DNA of 64,000 nt from CALJFL01 sp039964455. GTDB taxonomy: Bacteria; Pseudomonadota; Gammaproteobacteria; Pseudomonadales; Halieaceae. The notes below the pieces were generated by a model that had not been told where the DNA came from, ran no database searches, and was given only the letters and a program-made list of their open reading frames with translations. Shown piece by piece: positions 17,807 to 26,427 of the stretch. A program made the translations under genes and the position numbers. Location: NCBI GenBank assembly GCA_039964455.1, contig JBDVXK010000013.1, positions 510,274 through 574,273 of the forward strand, in the 5' to 3' direction. Positions within the stretch are counted from its first letter, which is position 1. Every line of letters begins with the position of its first letter.

Positions 17807-18580
17807 TTAGGGGGTTACCCCCCGCAGGTAACGCAGCGACTTCAGGTAAACACGCAAGGCTCGCTCGCCCTCTTTTAAAACAGGCCGCTTCTCCGGGTAG
17901 CGACAGGGGTAAACTTCTGGCTGAACGCCCTGTAACAGCTCCAGCCACTGTTCATCGTTTTCATAGCCCAGGCGGATCAGGTCTTTGGCCAGATTCGGGT
18001 GCCGAGAAAGCTGTTCGGCGATGCGTGGCAAATGTTCATGCCATTTGTTCAGGCTTTGCTGGTCCACATCTCTTGAGCCATGCATCGCCCTGGTCGACGG
18101 CTCTGATGGCCGGGCGTATTGCGTGTACTCACTGAACGGATACTTCTGGATTAAAAACTCGAATCGATTGTTGATGATTGTTTGCAGCTGGTTGGCGTCG
18201 GCGACCATATCTTCATAGCGCAAGCGCAGGAATCTGGCCTGGTCATTGTAACGACTGGCAGCGACATCGCATTCGCTCCAAACCCGATAATTGCAGAAGT
18301 ATTGCTGCAGGTTCTCTCTATGCTTACTGGTAATGACTGCGCGGGGATCCCGGCCCAGGTAGATGATGTGGAGGTTGGGGTCGCGCGGGAAAATATGCTG
18401 TATCTGCTTGATATCGTTGGGCTGTTTGCTGATGTATAAATCACCATCATCGATGTTCGGCGGTGCAAAAATACTGGTTTCGTGGCTGCAGAAGCCGCTG
18501 CTCTCGAAACAGGTAGTGATCAGCTCCATCAACAGCGTCGTGCCGCTGCGCGGGCAGCCAACAATGTGTAACCGTTTCAC
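17807..18580 (-). CDS. Sulfotransferase, PAPS-dependent type
   Basis: A 257-residue sulfotransferase-family protein. The 5'-phosphosulfate loop GCPRSGTTLLMEL lies at about residues 6-18 and the 3'-phosphate site IIYLGRDPRAVITSKHR at about 87-103. I chose the GTG at 18580, giving (M)KRLHIVGCPRSG, because it overlaps the upstream kinase gene's stop as GTGA. A start at 18616 would add 12 residues lying within that gene. Such enzymes move sulfate from PAPS to a sugar or other hydroxyl. The acceptor is unknown; the location among LPS genes suggests a cell-surface glycan. Confidence 0.83.
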   Translation of the reverse strand: MKRLHIVGCPRSGTTLLMELITTCFESSGFCSHETSIFAPPNIDDGDLYISKQPNDIKQIQHIFPRDPNLHIIYLGRDPRAVITSKHRENLQQYFCNYRVWSECDVAASRYNDQARFLRLRYEDMVADANQLQTIINNRFEFLIQKYPFSEYTQYARPSEPSTRAMHGSRDVDQQSLNKWHEHLPRIAEQLSRHPNLAKDLIRLGYENDEQWLELLQGVQPEVYPCRYPEKRPVLKEGERALRVYLKSLRYLRGVTP

Positions 18581-19278
18581 GCTTTCCCCTTCGCGGCCAG
18601 CCGTCGCCGCGCCCAAAGGTAGGACTCTACAGCCAGCAAGCGGGCTTCGGGCGGCGAGAGTTCTCGCATCTGCCGCTGCCAGTTCTGGAAGAAACGCCAG
18701 CGGTCGCTGCGGCTTAGTTCCGCGGCGGTCAGCATATTCAGTTGCATCAGGTTCTTCAGCAGCAACTTACCCGGAGAGGGCAGCGTATGGCTATTGCGCT
18801 CGTTGTCGATAAGCGTGAAGCGGAATCGATCCCGATGATATTCGGCGAGAACATTACTGGTGCGCAGGTCACCGTGAATGAAACCGCTGGCGTGCAGACG
18901 GCCGATATAAATGCCCAACTCGGCCAGCAGTTGCCGTCGTATTGATAATGCCTCACCCTGACGCTGTCCCTGTTCGGTGCGCAACCAGGTGCTAACGCCC
19001 TGGCCTTTTGCGGCGGCGGTAAACAGGTACTCGTGGCCATTGCTGAGCTTGCCCCAGGCGAGATTGGCCGGGGCGTCGAAGCCCGCTCTAAGCAGCGCCT
19101 CAGAATTCAGGCGGGCGCGCTTTGCCCGGCTGCCTCGCAGCATGGCCTTGATGGCTTCTGCAGGGCTGCGCGGCAGAAACTCCTTGAAAAAAATTCCCAG
19201 TTCAGAGTTTCCCGCTACTCGCGCAAAACCCGAGCTGCTTACTACCTGCCAGCCGTCGGGCAGGCGCTGTTCAGACAA
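18577..19278 (-). CDS. LPS kinase-like protein (third kinase); start uncertain
   Basis: 233 residues from a TTG at 19278. The kinase loop HGDLRTSNVL lies at about residue 135, followed by LIDNERNS, where the usual metal-binding Asp-Phe-Gly is replaced by Asp-Asn-Glu as in other WaaP/InaA-type proteins. The frame stays open upstream and reads plausibly as TSSDINDAQYRLWANSL before the TTG. A GGGAGG site at 19337-19342 sits 7 bases before a GTT codon (19327-19329), so translation may begin at that unusual codon. It is coupled to the downstream sulfotransferase by a GTGA overlap. Substrate unknown. Confidence 0.75.
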   Translation of the reverse strand: MSEQRLPDGWQVVSSSGFARVAGNSELGIFFKEFLPRSPAEAIKAMLRGSRAKRARLNSEALLRAGFDAPANLAWGKLSNGHEYLFTAAAKGQGVSTWLRTEQGQRQGEALSIRRQLLAELGIYIGRLHASGFIHGDLRTSNVLAEYHRDRFRFTLIDNERNSHTLPSPGKLLLKNLMQLNMLTAAELSRSDRWRFFQNWQRQMRELSPPEARLLAVESYLWARRRLAAKGKA

Positions 19279-19422
19279 AGAGTTTGCCCACAGTCGGTAT
19301 TGCGCATCGTTGATGTCTGACGAAGTAACGGTTGTGCCTCCCGGTTCACAAGGGTCGTGGTATTCTACGCTGCGCAGAACAAAGCGTCTGCACTAACAAG
19401 CTTAGGTCAGGGAGAAGTATAA

Positions 19423-20037
19423 ATGGGGTTGGCCCGGGACGGTGCGGCAAACTTTCGTGTGTGGCACCGCACCCTGCGTGAGCGACACCTGCGCCCCTAT
19501 GTCTTTATTCATATCAACAAGACTGGCGGGAGTAGCATAGAAAAGGCGCTGGGTATTCGTCTTGATCACAGCACAGCTTCTGAAAAGTATCAGCAATTGG
19601 GCTCGGCGGCCTGGTCTCGTAAATTTGTGTTTACCTTCGTGCGTAATCCCTGGGACAAAGTAGTCAGTCATTACCACTACAGAGTGAAAACCAACCAGAC
19701 CGGACTGGCTGACAATCACTTGTCGTTCGAGGATTGGCTGCAGCGAGTTTACGTTGACGGTGACCCTCGCTATCTGGACAAGCCACGCATGTTCATGCCC
19801 CAGCGCCAGTGGTTGCTGTCAGACTCGGGTGAAATGCTGGTCGATTACGTAGGACGATTTGAAAACCTTGGCGAGGACTTTGGCGAGGTTTGTAAGCGGT
19901 TGGGTCTGCAAGCCGAGCTCGGCCATGCCAAGCCTTCTTCACGCGGTAACTATCAGCAGTACTACGGTGAAACCGGCAGACAAATTGTAGAGCGTTACTT
20001 CGCCGAAGACCTGGAGGCATTCGGCTACACGTTCTAG
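19423..20037 (+). CDS. Sulfotransferase family 2 protein
   Basis: A 204-residue protein with the Sulfotransfer_2 layout. FIHINKTGGSSIEKAL (about 27-42) is the PAPS phosphosulfate loop and FTFVRNPWDKVVSHYHYR (about 70-87) the 3'-phosphate site. Members of this Pfam family transfer sulfate onto carbohydrates, often surface polysaccharides. It is divergent from the LPS kinase/sulfotransferase pair across about 95 bases, which must hold both promoters. It converges with the next glycosyltransferase. The acceptor is not predictable from sequence; a glycan is inferred from context. Confidence 0.82.
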   Translation: MGLARDGAANFRVWHRTLRERHLRPYVFIHINKTGGSSIEKALGIRLDHSTASEKYQQLGSAAWSRKFVFTFVRNPWDKVVSHYHYRVKTNQTGLADNHLSFEDWLQRVYVDGDPRYLDKPRMFMPQRQWLLSDSGEMLVDYVGRFENLGEDFGEVCKRLGLQAELGHAKPSSRGNYQQYYGETGRQIVERYFAEDLEAFGYTF

Positions 20038-20060
20038 TGCCGCGTTCCCTGCAGTGACAG

Positions 20061-21179
20061 TCAGGGCAGCAGTAGCCTGTCGAAAAGCTCGCGATAGCGC
20101 GCCATCATCAATTCGCGATTGAACTGTGCGCGCACGTGGTCACTGGCAGCCTGACCCTGTGCCTCCAAGTCCTCTGGTGAAAGTCGCATGAAGTACTCGA
20201 TTGCAGCGGCGATGTCATCGGCATCTGCGGCATCGACCAGACGCCCATGCTGCGGATCGCGCACGACTTCTTCATGGCCATGAATTCGAGACGCCAGCAC
20301 AGGTTTGCCCACGGCCATAGCCTCCAGCAGGCTGCGTGGAAGCCCCTCCCGCAATGACGGTATCGCATAAACATCCGCTGTTTTCAGCAGGGTGGGGATG
20401 TCGTCGCGAAAGCCCAGAAATGCTACTGAATCGCCAAGTCCTTTACTGGCGGCGAAAGCTTCAAGGCGCGATCGCAGTTGTCCATCTCCCACAACAATCA
20501 GGCCGGCATTGGGGTAGGCGGAATGCACGTGTGAAAAAGCGCGAAGCAAACGCTCCAGGTTTTTCTTGCTGGCCAGCCGTGACACGGTAATGAATAGCCG
20601 TTTGGAGGCCAGCTCCGACCCGAAGAGGGCACTGCGATCACCCGCTTCAACGCCCGAAAAACGCGAGAAATCCAGACCATTGGGAATAGCCGATAATTTT
20701 TCTGGATCCGCCCCCCAGAATAGCGACTGAATATCAGCAACGCCGCCCTCCGAGACGCTGACGATTCTCGCCATGCGGCGCAAGGTGAAATAGTAGAGCA
20801 ATTTGGTGCGCAGACTGATGCGTGATTTGACACCGTGAAAGACACCGACCAGCCGGGGTTTGCGTTGACTACGAGCAGTGGCAAGCACGCCGATTGGCAT
20901 GGAGCGCCACATATGACAGTCGACGAGATCGACTTCATGGTCATCGATGAGCTGGCATACCCTGCGTACTGTGCCAGGGCTGCGCCAGGTAACGGCGTTC
21001 TTGCTGAGCTGCAGATAGACGACGCGGTCTGCGATTGTGGTCATCTGGTTTTGGCCATCGTCCTCGCCAGTGAGGTAGCACACAACATTGCGATAGCCGC
21101 CCTCGGCTGAGCGAACGATGTCGTTGAAGAGCGAGGAATCGCGGCTGTAGGTGCGGATAATGTGAAGAATGGTCTTCAT
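20061..21179 (-). CDS. Glycosyltransferase family 4
   Basis: A 372-residue GT-B glycosyltransferase. The C-terminal donor-binding half shows ITVSRLASKKNLERLL, FLGFRDDIPTLLKTAD and the E-x7-E motif PSLREGLPRSLLEAMAVGKPVL (about 280-301). The N-terminal half begins MKTILHIIRTYSRDSSLF. Likely adds a hexose to LPS core or O-antigen at the cytoplasmic face; the sugar is unknown. It is a single minus-strand gene between two plus-strand ones, with a 316-base divergent region before waaL. ATG at 21179. Confidence 0.88.
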   Translation of the reverse strand: MKTILHIIRTYSRDSSLFNDIVRSAEGGYRNVVCYLTGEDDGQNQMTTIADRVVYLQLSKNAVTWRSPGTVRRVCQLIDDHEVDLVDCHMWRSMPIGVLATARSQRKPRLVGVFHGVKSRISLRTKLLYYFTLRRMARIVSVSEGGVADIQSLFWGADPEKLSAIPNGLDFSRFSGVEAGDRSALFGSELASKRLFITVSRLASKKNLERLLRAFSHVHSAYPNAGLIVVGDGQLRSRLEAFAASKGLGDSVAFLGFRDDIPTLLKTADVYAIPSLREGLPRSLLEAMAVGKPVLASRIHGHEEVVRDPQHGRLVDAADADDIAAAIEYFMRLSPEDLEAQGQAASDHVRAQFNRELMMARYRELFDRLLLP

Positions 21180-21495
21180 ATCGCTATGCCTGCTGCCGCA
21201 CCGGGTCGGGTTTCCTGTTCAGGCGCTAATATCTGCACAGCGGCCCCTTGTATGGCATAATTCTGCGCCGACGGTGGATGTGAAAACAGGCATGGGAAAT
21301 ACGTCGCGGCGGAATCTTAGAGACATTGAAATTCATTTCGCTTGTGGTTTCGACTTGTAATGATGTCGTAAACAGACCAAGTCCCTAATGTCCCCTGAGT
21401 GACGCTTTCGCACTTGCCAAAGCGTGGCGTGAAGATACCAAATATCGACTTCGGCCGCAAAAAGTAGCGGCCTGTTAATCATCGGGAATTACTAT
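21180..21495 (+). other. Intergenic region between divergent GT4 and O-antigen ligase genes
   Basis: 316 bases with no convincing gene. It should hold promoters for both divergent genes. A candidate -35 TTGCCA at 21414-21419 and a weak -10 TACCAA at 21436-21441 (16-base spacer) face the ligase gene and overlap an inverted repeat (21402-21425). I found no JUMPstart/ops-like element. A 63-codon reading at 21169-21360 is atypical and starts inside the neighbouring gene, so it is not called. Confidence 0.5.
21402..21425. repeat. Inverted repeat upstream of O-antigen ligase gene
   Basis: ACGCTTT (21402-21408) and AAAGCGT (21419-21425) are perfect 7-base arms around a 10-base loop. The right arm overlaps the end of the candidate -35 element TTGCCA. 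It could be an operator or a leader hairpin, or chance. Confidence 0.3.
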
Positions 21496-22710
21496 TTGAG
21501 ACCCGCACTACACACGATCAAGACGCGCTTGGCCGGGTCTTCTGAACGCCTTGATGCCGTGTATGCTTCAATGCTTGCCCTGGCTATATCTCTGCCGGCG
21601 TTTCTCGGTAATGGGCATTCCTTCAAGCCCATCTTCTATGCGCTGGTTTTGTTACCCGCTCTGGGATTGATGGCGGTCAGGCAGATCAAGCCGGAACAGG
21701 TTTTGCGCCAGTGCCCCGCGATCCTGCTGCTGTTGGTTCCTTTGCTTTACTGGTCCCTGACCAATGTCTGGTCCGAGCACCCCGAAAATGTTTCTGCATT
21801 TCTGCGTCGCTCATTTACCTTGTTTGTATTCCTGGTGGCCGTTGCGCACCTCACGTTGCGGCTGGGCCCCGGCCTTCTGCGCTACCTGGATGTGGCGCTG
21901 TTATTGGCCGGTATTGGTGCCGCAATTCACCTTTTTGGTCTTGTGTACATGGAGCCCAAGGGCCCGAACTGGCGCCTGGGCGATGCCACTATATTCAGCC
22001 GTTCTCTGCATGCTTCTCACTATTTCGGCTTTTTTGCCGTTTATGGCCTGGTTCGCTTTTACCAGGGAGGCGCTATTGCCGGCCGACTGGGTAGTTTGCT
22101 GCCTGCAATTTTCTGTTTGGGATTCGTTGTATTCACCGAATCCCGTGGCACCCTCATCAGTTTCCTGTTGGTGGCTCTGCTGGTTTGCGGGGTATGGTAT
22201 CGGCGTTATCTTCAGTCGGCATTGATTGTGTTGCTGGCCGCTGTGGGGGGGTACTTTATTCAGGATGTCTTGGTGGAGAGAGGACTCAGCTTTCGTCTGG
22301 AAATCTGGCGTGGTACCTGGGACATCGTGCAGGCGAATTTCTGGGGAGGCATTGGTCTGGGTACACCACTGGGTGTGGAGTACGGTGGCAAGTTCGTCGC
22401 GCCACACGCCCACAACCTGCTTTACGACTTGCAGGCCCGGGCCGGTTTTTTCGGCATGCTGGTGTTCCTGCCTATTGTCGCCCTGGTGTTGAGTCGCACG
22501 CTGCGTGCAGAACGTGATGAGCAGGTGTATGTTGCGGCTTTAGTCTTTTTTTTGCTGTGTGTCATGACGGACGTTCATAAACCTATTAATTCGCCATCCT
22601 CGGTCTATGTGATTTTTTGGCTGCCGCTGGCAGCGCTTTTGGCGCTGCGCTCGGGCTCTGCACCGGAAAATGACCTGCACACAGCTAATCACGCTGGTGC
22701 CAGCTCATGA
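21496..22710 (+). CDS. O-antigen ligase / polymerase family membrane protein
   Basis: A 404-residue polytopic inner-membrane protein of the Wzy_C superfamily (O-antigen ligase WaaL, polymerase Wzy). About 10-11 hydrophobic segments are visible. The characteristic long periplasmic loop lies between about 260 and 320, with the Arg-containing TESRGTLISF before it and the His-containing APHAHNLLYDL after it. It starts with TTG at 21496, preceded by GGGAA. The stop overlaps the rfbD start by four bases. Ligase and polymerase cannot be separated by sequence alone; being the only such gene in a core locus favours WaaL. Confidence 0.82.
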   Translation: MRPALHTIKTRLAGSSERLDAVYASMLALAISLPAFLGNGHSFKPIFYALVLLPALGLMAVRQIKPEQVLRQCPAILLLLVPLLYWSLTNVWSEHPENVSAFLRRSFTLFVFLVAVAHLTLRLGPGLLRYLDVALLLAGIGAAIHLFGLVYMEPKGPNWRLGDATIFSRSLHASHYFGFFAVYGLVRFYQGGAIAGRLGSLLPAIFCLGFVVFTESRGTLISFLLVALLVCGVWYRRYLQSALIVLLAAVGGYFIQDVLVERGLSFRLEIWRGTWDIVQANFWGGIGLGTPLGVEYGGKFVAPHAHNLLYDLQARAGFFGMLVFLPIVALVLSRTLRAERDEQVYVAALVFFLLCVMTDVHKPINSPSSVYVIFWLPLAALLALRSGSAPENDLHTANHAGASS

Positions 22711-23588
22711 GCCGCAAAGTGCTGATAACCGGTGCCGGAGGTCAGCTTGGGAGCGAGTTGCAGCTGACAAGCCCTTCGGGCTGGGAGGTACTCGTAGCTG
22801 ACCGCAGCACCCTGGATATTGCAGATCCGGCTTGTTTGTCTCAAACCCTTGAGCAGTTAAAGCCCTCGGCTGTGATCAATGCCGCCGCCTATACGGCCGT
22901 TGATCAGGCGGAGGCCGAGCCTGAGCTGGCAGCGCAAAGTAATGCCCAAGGCCCCACCATGCTGGCTAAGGCGTGCGCTGAACGTGATATCCGTCTGCTG
23001 CATATTTCGACTGATTTTGTGTTCGATGGCAGTGCCAGCCAACCCTATCGGCCGGATGACGCGACCGGTCCCCTGGGTGAGTATGGACGCAGTAAACTGG
23101 CGGGAGAGCAGGGTACACAGGCTGCGAATCCGGCGGCATTAATCATTCGAACCGGCTGGGTGTATTCCCGATTTGGCGGTAATTTTGTCAAGACCATGCT
23201 GCGCCTGATGGCGGAGCGTGACCAGTTGAGCGTGGTGGTCGACCAGGTTGGCACCCCCACCTGGGCCCGCGGCCTTGCCCTCACCACTTGGGCAGGCTTG
23301 AACCAGGAGGCTGCACACGGCATATACCACTGGAGCGATGCGGGTGTGTGCAGTTGGTACGATTTCGCGGTTGCGATTCAGGAGGAGGCTCTGGCGCTGG
23401 GTCTATTGCAGCGCGAGATAGCCATTTCGCCAATACCGGCAAGCGATTATCCTACGCCAGCCATGCGGCCGGCCTATAGTGTGCTGGACAAGTCGTCCAC
23501 CTGTCGCGACCTGGACGTCTCACTTATCCATTGGCGCGCCCAGCTGCGTGCGATGCTTGCTGATTTAAAGGAAAACAATGATGGCTGA
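22707..23588 (+). CDS. rfbD: dTDP-4-dehydrorhamnose reductase
   Basis: NAD(P)H-dependent reduction that finishes dTDP-L-rhamnose. 293 residues, short-chain dehydrogenase fold. The N-terminal GAGGQLGSEL binds nucleotide, and the catalytic YGRSKLAGE is at about residue 128. ISTDFVFDGS and VDQVGTPTWARGLA are family motifs. ATG at 22707 overlaps the preceding ligase stop as ATGA, and the 3' end overlaps rfbB by about 10 bases. Rhamnose is thus made alongside the O-antigen ligase, linking it to outer-core or O-chain synthesis. Confidence 0.95.
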   Translation: MSRKVLITGAGGQLGSELQLTSPSGWEVLVADRSTLDIADPACLSQTLEQLKPSAVINAAAYTAVDQAEAEPELAAQSNAQGPTMLAKACAERDIRLLHISTDFVFDGSASQPYRPDDATGPLGEYGRSKLAGEQGTQAANPAALIIRTGWVYSRFGGNFVKTMLRLMAERDQLSVVVDQVGTPTWARGLALTTWAGLNQEAAHGIYHWSDAGVCSWYDFAVAIQEEALALGLLQREIAISPIPASDYPTPAMRPAYSVLDKSSTCRDLDVSLIHWRAQLRAMLADLKENNDG

Positions 23589-24648
23589 TGCAGTGCTTGT
23601 TACCGGGGCGGCCGGCTTTATTGGTGCCAACTTTGTGCATTACTGGGCCCAGCGTTATCCGCAAGACCTTGTGATTGCCTACGATGCGCTTACCTATGCG
23701 GGCAACAGGGCCAATCTGGAGTCGCTGGAGGGGCAAGAAAACTTCCGCTTTGTGCATGCCGATATCTGCGACTACGATCGCGTGCTGGCAACGCTGCGTG
23801 AGTACGGCGTCAATACCATTGTTCACTTCGCGGCAGAGAGCCATGTGGATCGCTCAATTACCGGCCCGGACGCCTTTATAGAAACCAATGTGATTGGTAC
23901 TCACACGCTGCTCAAGGCGGCGCGCGAAGTCTGGTTGGGCGAGGACCCGGTTTCCCACCGCTTTCATCATGTATCTACGGACGAGGTGTATGGTTCGCTG
24001 GCGCTGGATGATCCGGGTTTTTACGAGGATCAGAAATACGAGCCAAACTCGCCCTATTCTGCAAGCAAGGCGGCGTCAGACCACCTGGTGCGCGCTTACC
24101 ACCATACCTATGGCTTGCAGGTGACCACCAGCAACTGCTCGAACAACTACGGCCCCTACCATTTTCCGGAAAAGCTGATCCCGCTGTGTATCACCAATAT
24201 CCTGCGCGGCCTGCCCCTGCCGGTCTATGGCGATGGCAGTAATATTCGCGACTGGTTGTATGTGGAGGATCACTGCAACGGGATTGAGAAAGTGCTGAAA
24301 AGTGGTGTAGTGGGAGAGACCTACAATATCGGCGGCAACAACGAATGGAACAATCTCGACATTGTTCACCTGCTATGCGACCGGATGGATGCCCGTTTTG
24401 CCGCGGACGAACAGCTGGCAGAGCGCTACCCGGATTCCCCCCAGGCTGCAGGACGCGGAGCCCGTGAGCTGATTCAATTTGTTGAAGACCGTGCAGGCCA
24501 CGATTGGCGTTATGCCATTGATGCTAGCCGCATAAGCAATGAGTTGGGTTACAGTCCGCGCGAGAGCTTCGAAACGGGTATTGAACGAACGCTGGACTGG
24601 TTTCTGGCTAACGAAGCGTGGTGGCGGCCTCTGCTGCCGTCGGCCTAA
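23578..24648 (+). CDS. rfbB: dTDP-glucose 4,6-dehydratase
   Basis: Converts dTDP-glucose to dTDP-4-keto-6-deoxyglucose with bound NAD+. 356 residues. GAAGFIGANFV near the start is the Rossmann loop, HFAAESHVDRSI is conserved, and the catalytic TDEVYG and YSASKAASDHLVRAYHHTYG are present. Two consecutive ATG codons (23578, 23581) follow AAAGGAAAAC, and either could be used. Its TAA stop overlaps the TAG stop of the convergent rfbC gene, so the rhamnose set is split into two facing gene pairs. Confidence 0.96.
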   Translation: MMADAVLVTGAAGFIGANFVHYWAQRYPQDLVIAYDALTYAGNRANLESLEGQENFRFVHADICDYDRVLATLREYGVNTIVHFAAESHVDRSITGPDAFIETNVIGTHTLLKAAREVWLGEDPVSHRFHHVSTDEVYGSLALDDPGFYEDQKYEPNSPYSASKAASDHLVRAYHHTYGLQVTTSNCSNNYGPYHFPEKLIPLCITNILRGLPLPVYGDGSNIRDWLYVEDHCNGIEKVLKSGVVGETYNIGGNNEWNNLDIVHLLCDRMDARFAADEQLAERYPDSPQAAGRGARELIQFVEDRAGHDWRYAIDASRISNELGYSPRESFETGIERTLDWFLANEAWWRPLLPSA

Positions 24649-25193
24649 TCAAACAGCGGAATTTCACCCCAGGGTAAACCTTCTGAGTCCTTGCCGGACA
24701 GAGACGGAGGCTCGCCGCCTGTCAGTGGCCAATCGATGCCTACTGTCGGGTCGTCCCAGGCCAGGCTGACCTCGCTTTGTGGGTGATAAATATCGGTGCA
24801 CTTGTACTGAAAGTCAGCGAATTCAGACGTAACGTAGAAGCCGTGGGCGAAGCCCGGCGGAACCCACAACATCTGGTGCTTGATGGTATCCAGTGTGACT
24901 CCGTACCACTGGCCCAATGTGCTGGAGCTTCGGCGCAGATCTACCACCACGTCGAACACACTGCCTGAGGTCGCCCTTACCAGCTTTCCCTGGGTGTGTT
25001 CGGTTTGGTAGTGCATGCCCCGCAGAATACCGCCGGCGGAGCGGCTGTGATTGTCCTGCACAAAATTCAGGTCGAAGCCTGCCTCGCTGAACGTGGCAGC
25101 ACTCCAGTTCTCAAGAAAGAAACCACGTTCGTCACCGAATACCCGGGGAGTCAGCAGGAAAACGTCCGCCAGTGGTGTTGGCTCAAAGGTCAT
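24645..25193 (-). CDS. rfbC: dTDP-4-dehydrorhamnose 3,5-epimerase
   Basis: Epimerises dTDP-4-keto-6-deoxyglucose at C3 and C5. I chose the ATG at 25193, giving 182 residues (the family length) starting MTFEPTPLADVFLLTPRVFG and overlapping the rfbA stop as ATGA. The catalytic His is in GMHYQTEHTQGKLVR (about 59-73), and the FVQDNHSRSAGGILRG and LWVPPGFAHGF stretches form the cupin active site. A longer open frame continues upstream to 25415 but is antisense-like sequence within rfbA. Confidence 0.95.
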   Translation of the reverse strand: MTFEPTPLADVFLLTPRVFGDERGFFLENWSAATFSEAGFDLNFVQDNHSRSAGGILRGMHYQTEHTQGKLVRATSGSVFDVVVDLRRSSSTLGQWYGVTLDTIKHQMLWVPPGFAHGFYVTSEFADFQYKCTDIYHPQSEVSLAWDDPTVGIDWPLTGGEPPSLSGKDSEGLPWGEIPLFD

Positions 25194-26089
25194 TCGAACA
25201 CTACCCCGTCGTCGCGCAGCAGACTCTGCAGGTACTTTCCATAGCCACTTTTTTCCAGTGGCGCCGCCAGCGCCAACAGCTGTTCCGCGGTGATATAGCC
25301 CATCCGGAATGCGACTTCCTCTGGGCAGGCGATCTTCAGCCCCTGCCGTTCTTCCACAACTCGAATGAAATTGGCGGCGTCTAACAGGGAGTTGTGGGTG
25401 CCGGTATCCAGCCACGCGGTGCCGCGGCTCATCACTTCCACGTTGAGGTCTCCGCGTTCCAGATAGACCTTGTTAACATCCGTGATTTCCAGCTCTCCCC
25501 GATGTGAAGGTTTGATATTGCGTGCGATATCGATCACGTCATTGTCGTAGAAATACAGGCCGGTGACGGCGTAGTGAGATTTGGGCTGGGCAGGCTTCTC
25601 CTCAATATCCATGGCTACACCGTTACCATCGAAGGACACCACACCATATCGCTCGGGGTCCTGCACATAGTAGGCGAACACCGAGGCCCCTGAGTCCCTG
25701 GCGGCGGCGCTGCCCAGTTTATGGCTGAAGCCGCCGCCGTAGAAAATATTATCGCCCAGCACCAGTGCGGCCGGGTCCTTGCCTATGAAATCCTCACCCA
25801 GCAGAAAGGCCTGCGCCAGGCCATCGGGGCTGGGTTGGGCGGTATATTGAATACTGACGCCCCACTGGCTGCCGTCCCCCAACAGTTCAGCAAACGCCTC
25901 ACTGTCCCTTGGCGTGGTGATCACCAGGATATCGCGTATTCCAGCCAGCATCAGGGTGGCCAGCGGGTAGTACACCATCGGTTTGTCGTACACCGGCATC
26001 AGCTGCTTGCTGACTGTGCTGGTCAGCGGATGTAGCCGGGTGCCGGAACCTCCGGCGAGAATGATGCCCTTGTAGTTGTTTGCTGCCAT
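25190..26089 (-). CDS. rfbA: Glucose-1-phosphate thymidylyltransferase
   Basis: Makes dTDP-glucose from dTTP and glucose-1-phosphate, the first dTDP-rhamnose step, and is usually feedback-inhibited by dTDP-rhamnose. I chose the ATG at 26089, giving 299 residues starting MAANNYKGIILAGGSGTRLH; the GGSGTRL loop binds nucleotide. VSKQLMPVYDKPMVYYPL, LGDNIFYG and ITDVNKVYL are family motifs. A longer in-frame start at 26203 would add 38 residues without homology. It is first in the rfbA-rfbC minus-strand pair, coupled by a four-base overlap. Confidence 0.96.
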   Translation of the reverse strand: MAANNYKGIILAGGSGTRLHPLTSTVSKQLMPVYDKPMVYYPLATLMLAGIRDILVITTPRDSEAFAELLGDGSQWGVSIQYTAQPSPDGLAQAFLLGEDFIGKDPAALVLGDNIFYGGGFSHKLGSAAARDSGASVFAYYVQDPERYGVVSFDGNGVAMDIEEKPAQPKSHYAVTGLYFYDNDVIDIARNIKPSHRGELEITDVNKVYLERGDLNVEVMSRGTAWLDTGTHNSLLDAANFIRVVEERQGLKIACPEEVAFRMGYITAEQLLALAAPLEKSGYGKYLQSLLRDDGVVFE

Positions 26090-26427
26090 GGACGGCTCCT
26101 GAAGTCTGCGGACGGGATTATAGGCGTATTCAGCCCTTCTGCACGAGTCTGCATATCCCAAGGGTATTACTATGCAGCCATTGAGGGGTGGATTTTTGAT
26201 CAATCACTGATAAAATCCAGCCCCTTTCGCTGGTTAAACCGCCTGCTTTACTTGCGGTGTAGCCTGCCTGGCGCATTTACCAGCCCGCGCCCGACCCCAT
26301 TAACGCTGAGGAATGCGCCATCAGGCAGCTCGATACAATTCATAGCGACTCGCAGGCTACGCCTGTACTTGCGGCTTCCGGCCCTGACCAGGGCTACGCT
26401 GTTGCAGAGCCCGATGCTGTTCGCCCG
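26090..26427 (+). other. Intergenic/leader region between rfbA and the GT4 gene
   Basis: 338 bases between divergent genes. From 26263 on, the frame of the downstream glycosyltransferase is already open (a TAG at 26260-26262 is in frame) and reads as protein-like sequence, but contains no ATG, GTG or TTG before 26482. A GAGGA at about 26308 sits ahead of an in-frame ATC at 26320. An out-of-frame 10-codon ATG reading lies at the same place. No clear sigma-70 promoter with correct spacing was found. Confidence 0.4.

Noticed and set aside
17810..17823. GGGGG-TTA-CCCCC palindrome at the lipase/sulfotransferase junction
   Set aside because: Loop is only three bases, no T-run follows, and it lies in the last codons of the sulfotransferase; not enough for a terminator call.
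21169..21360. 63-codon frame in the divergent region before the O-antigen ligase
   Set aside because: Begins inside the GT4 gene, has no ribosome site and unconvincing composition.
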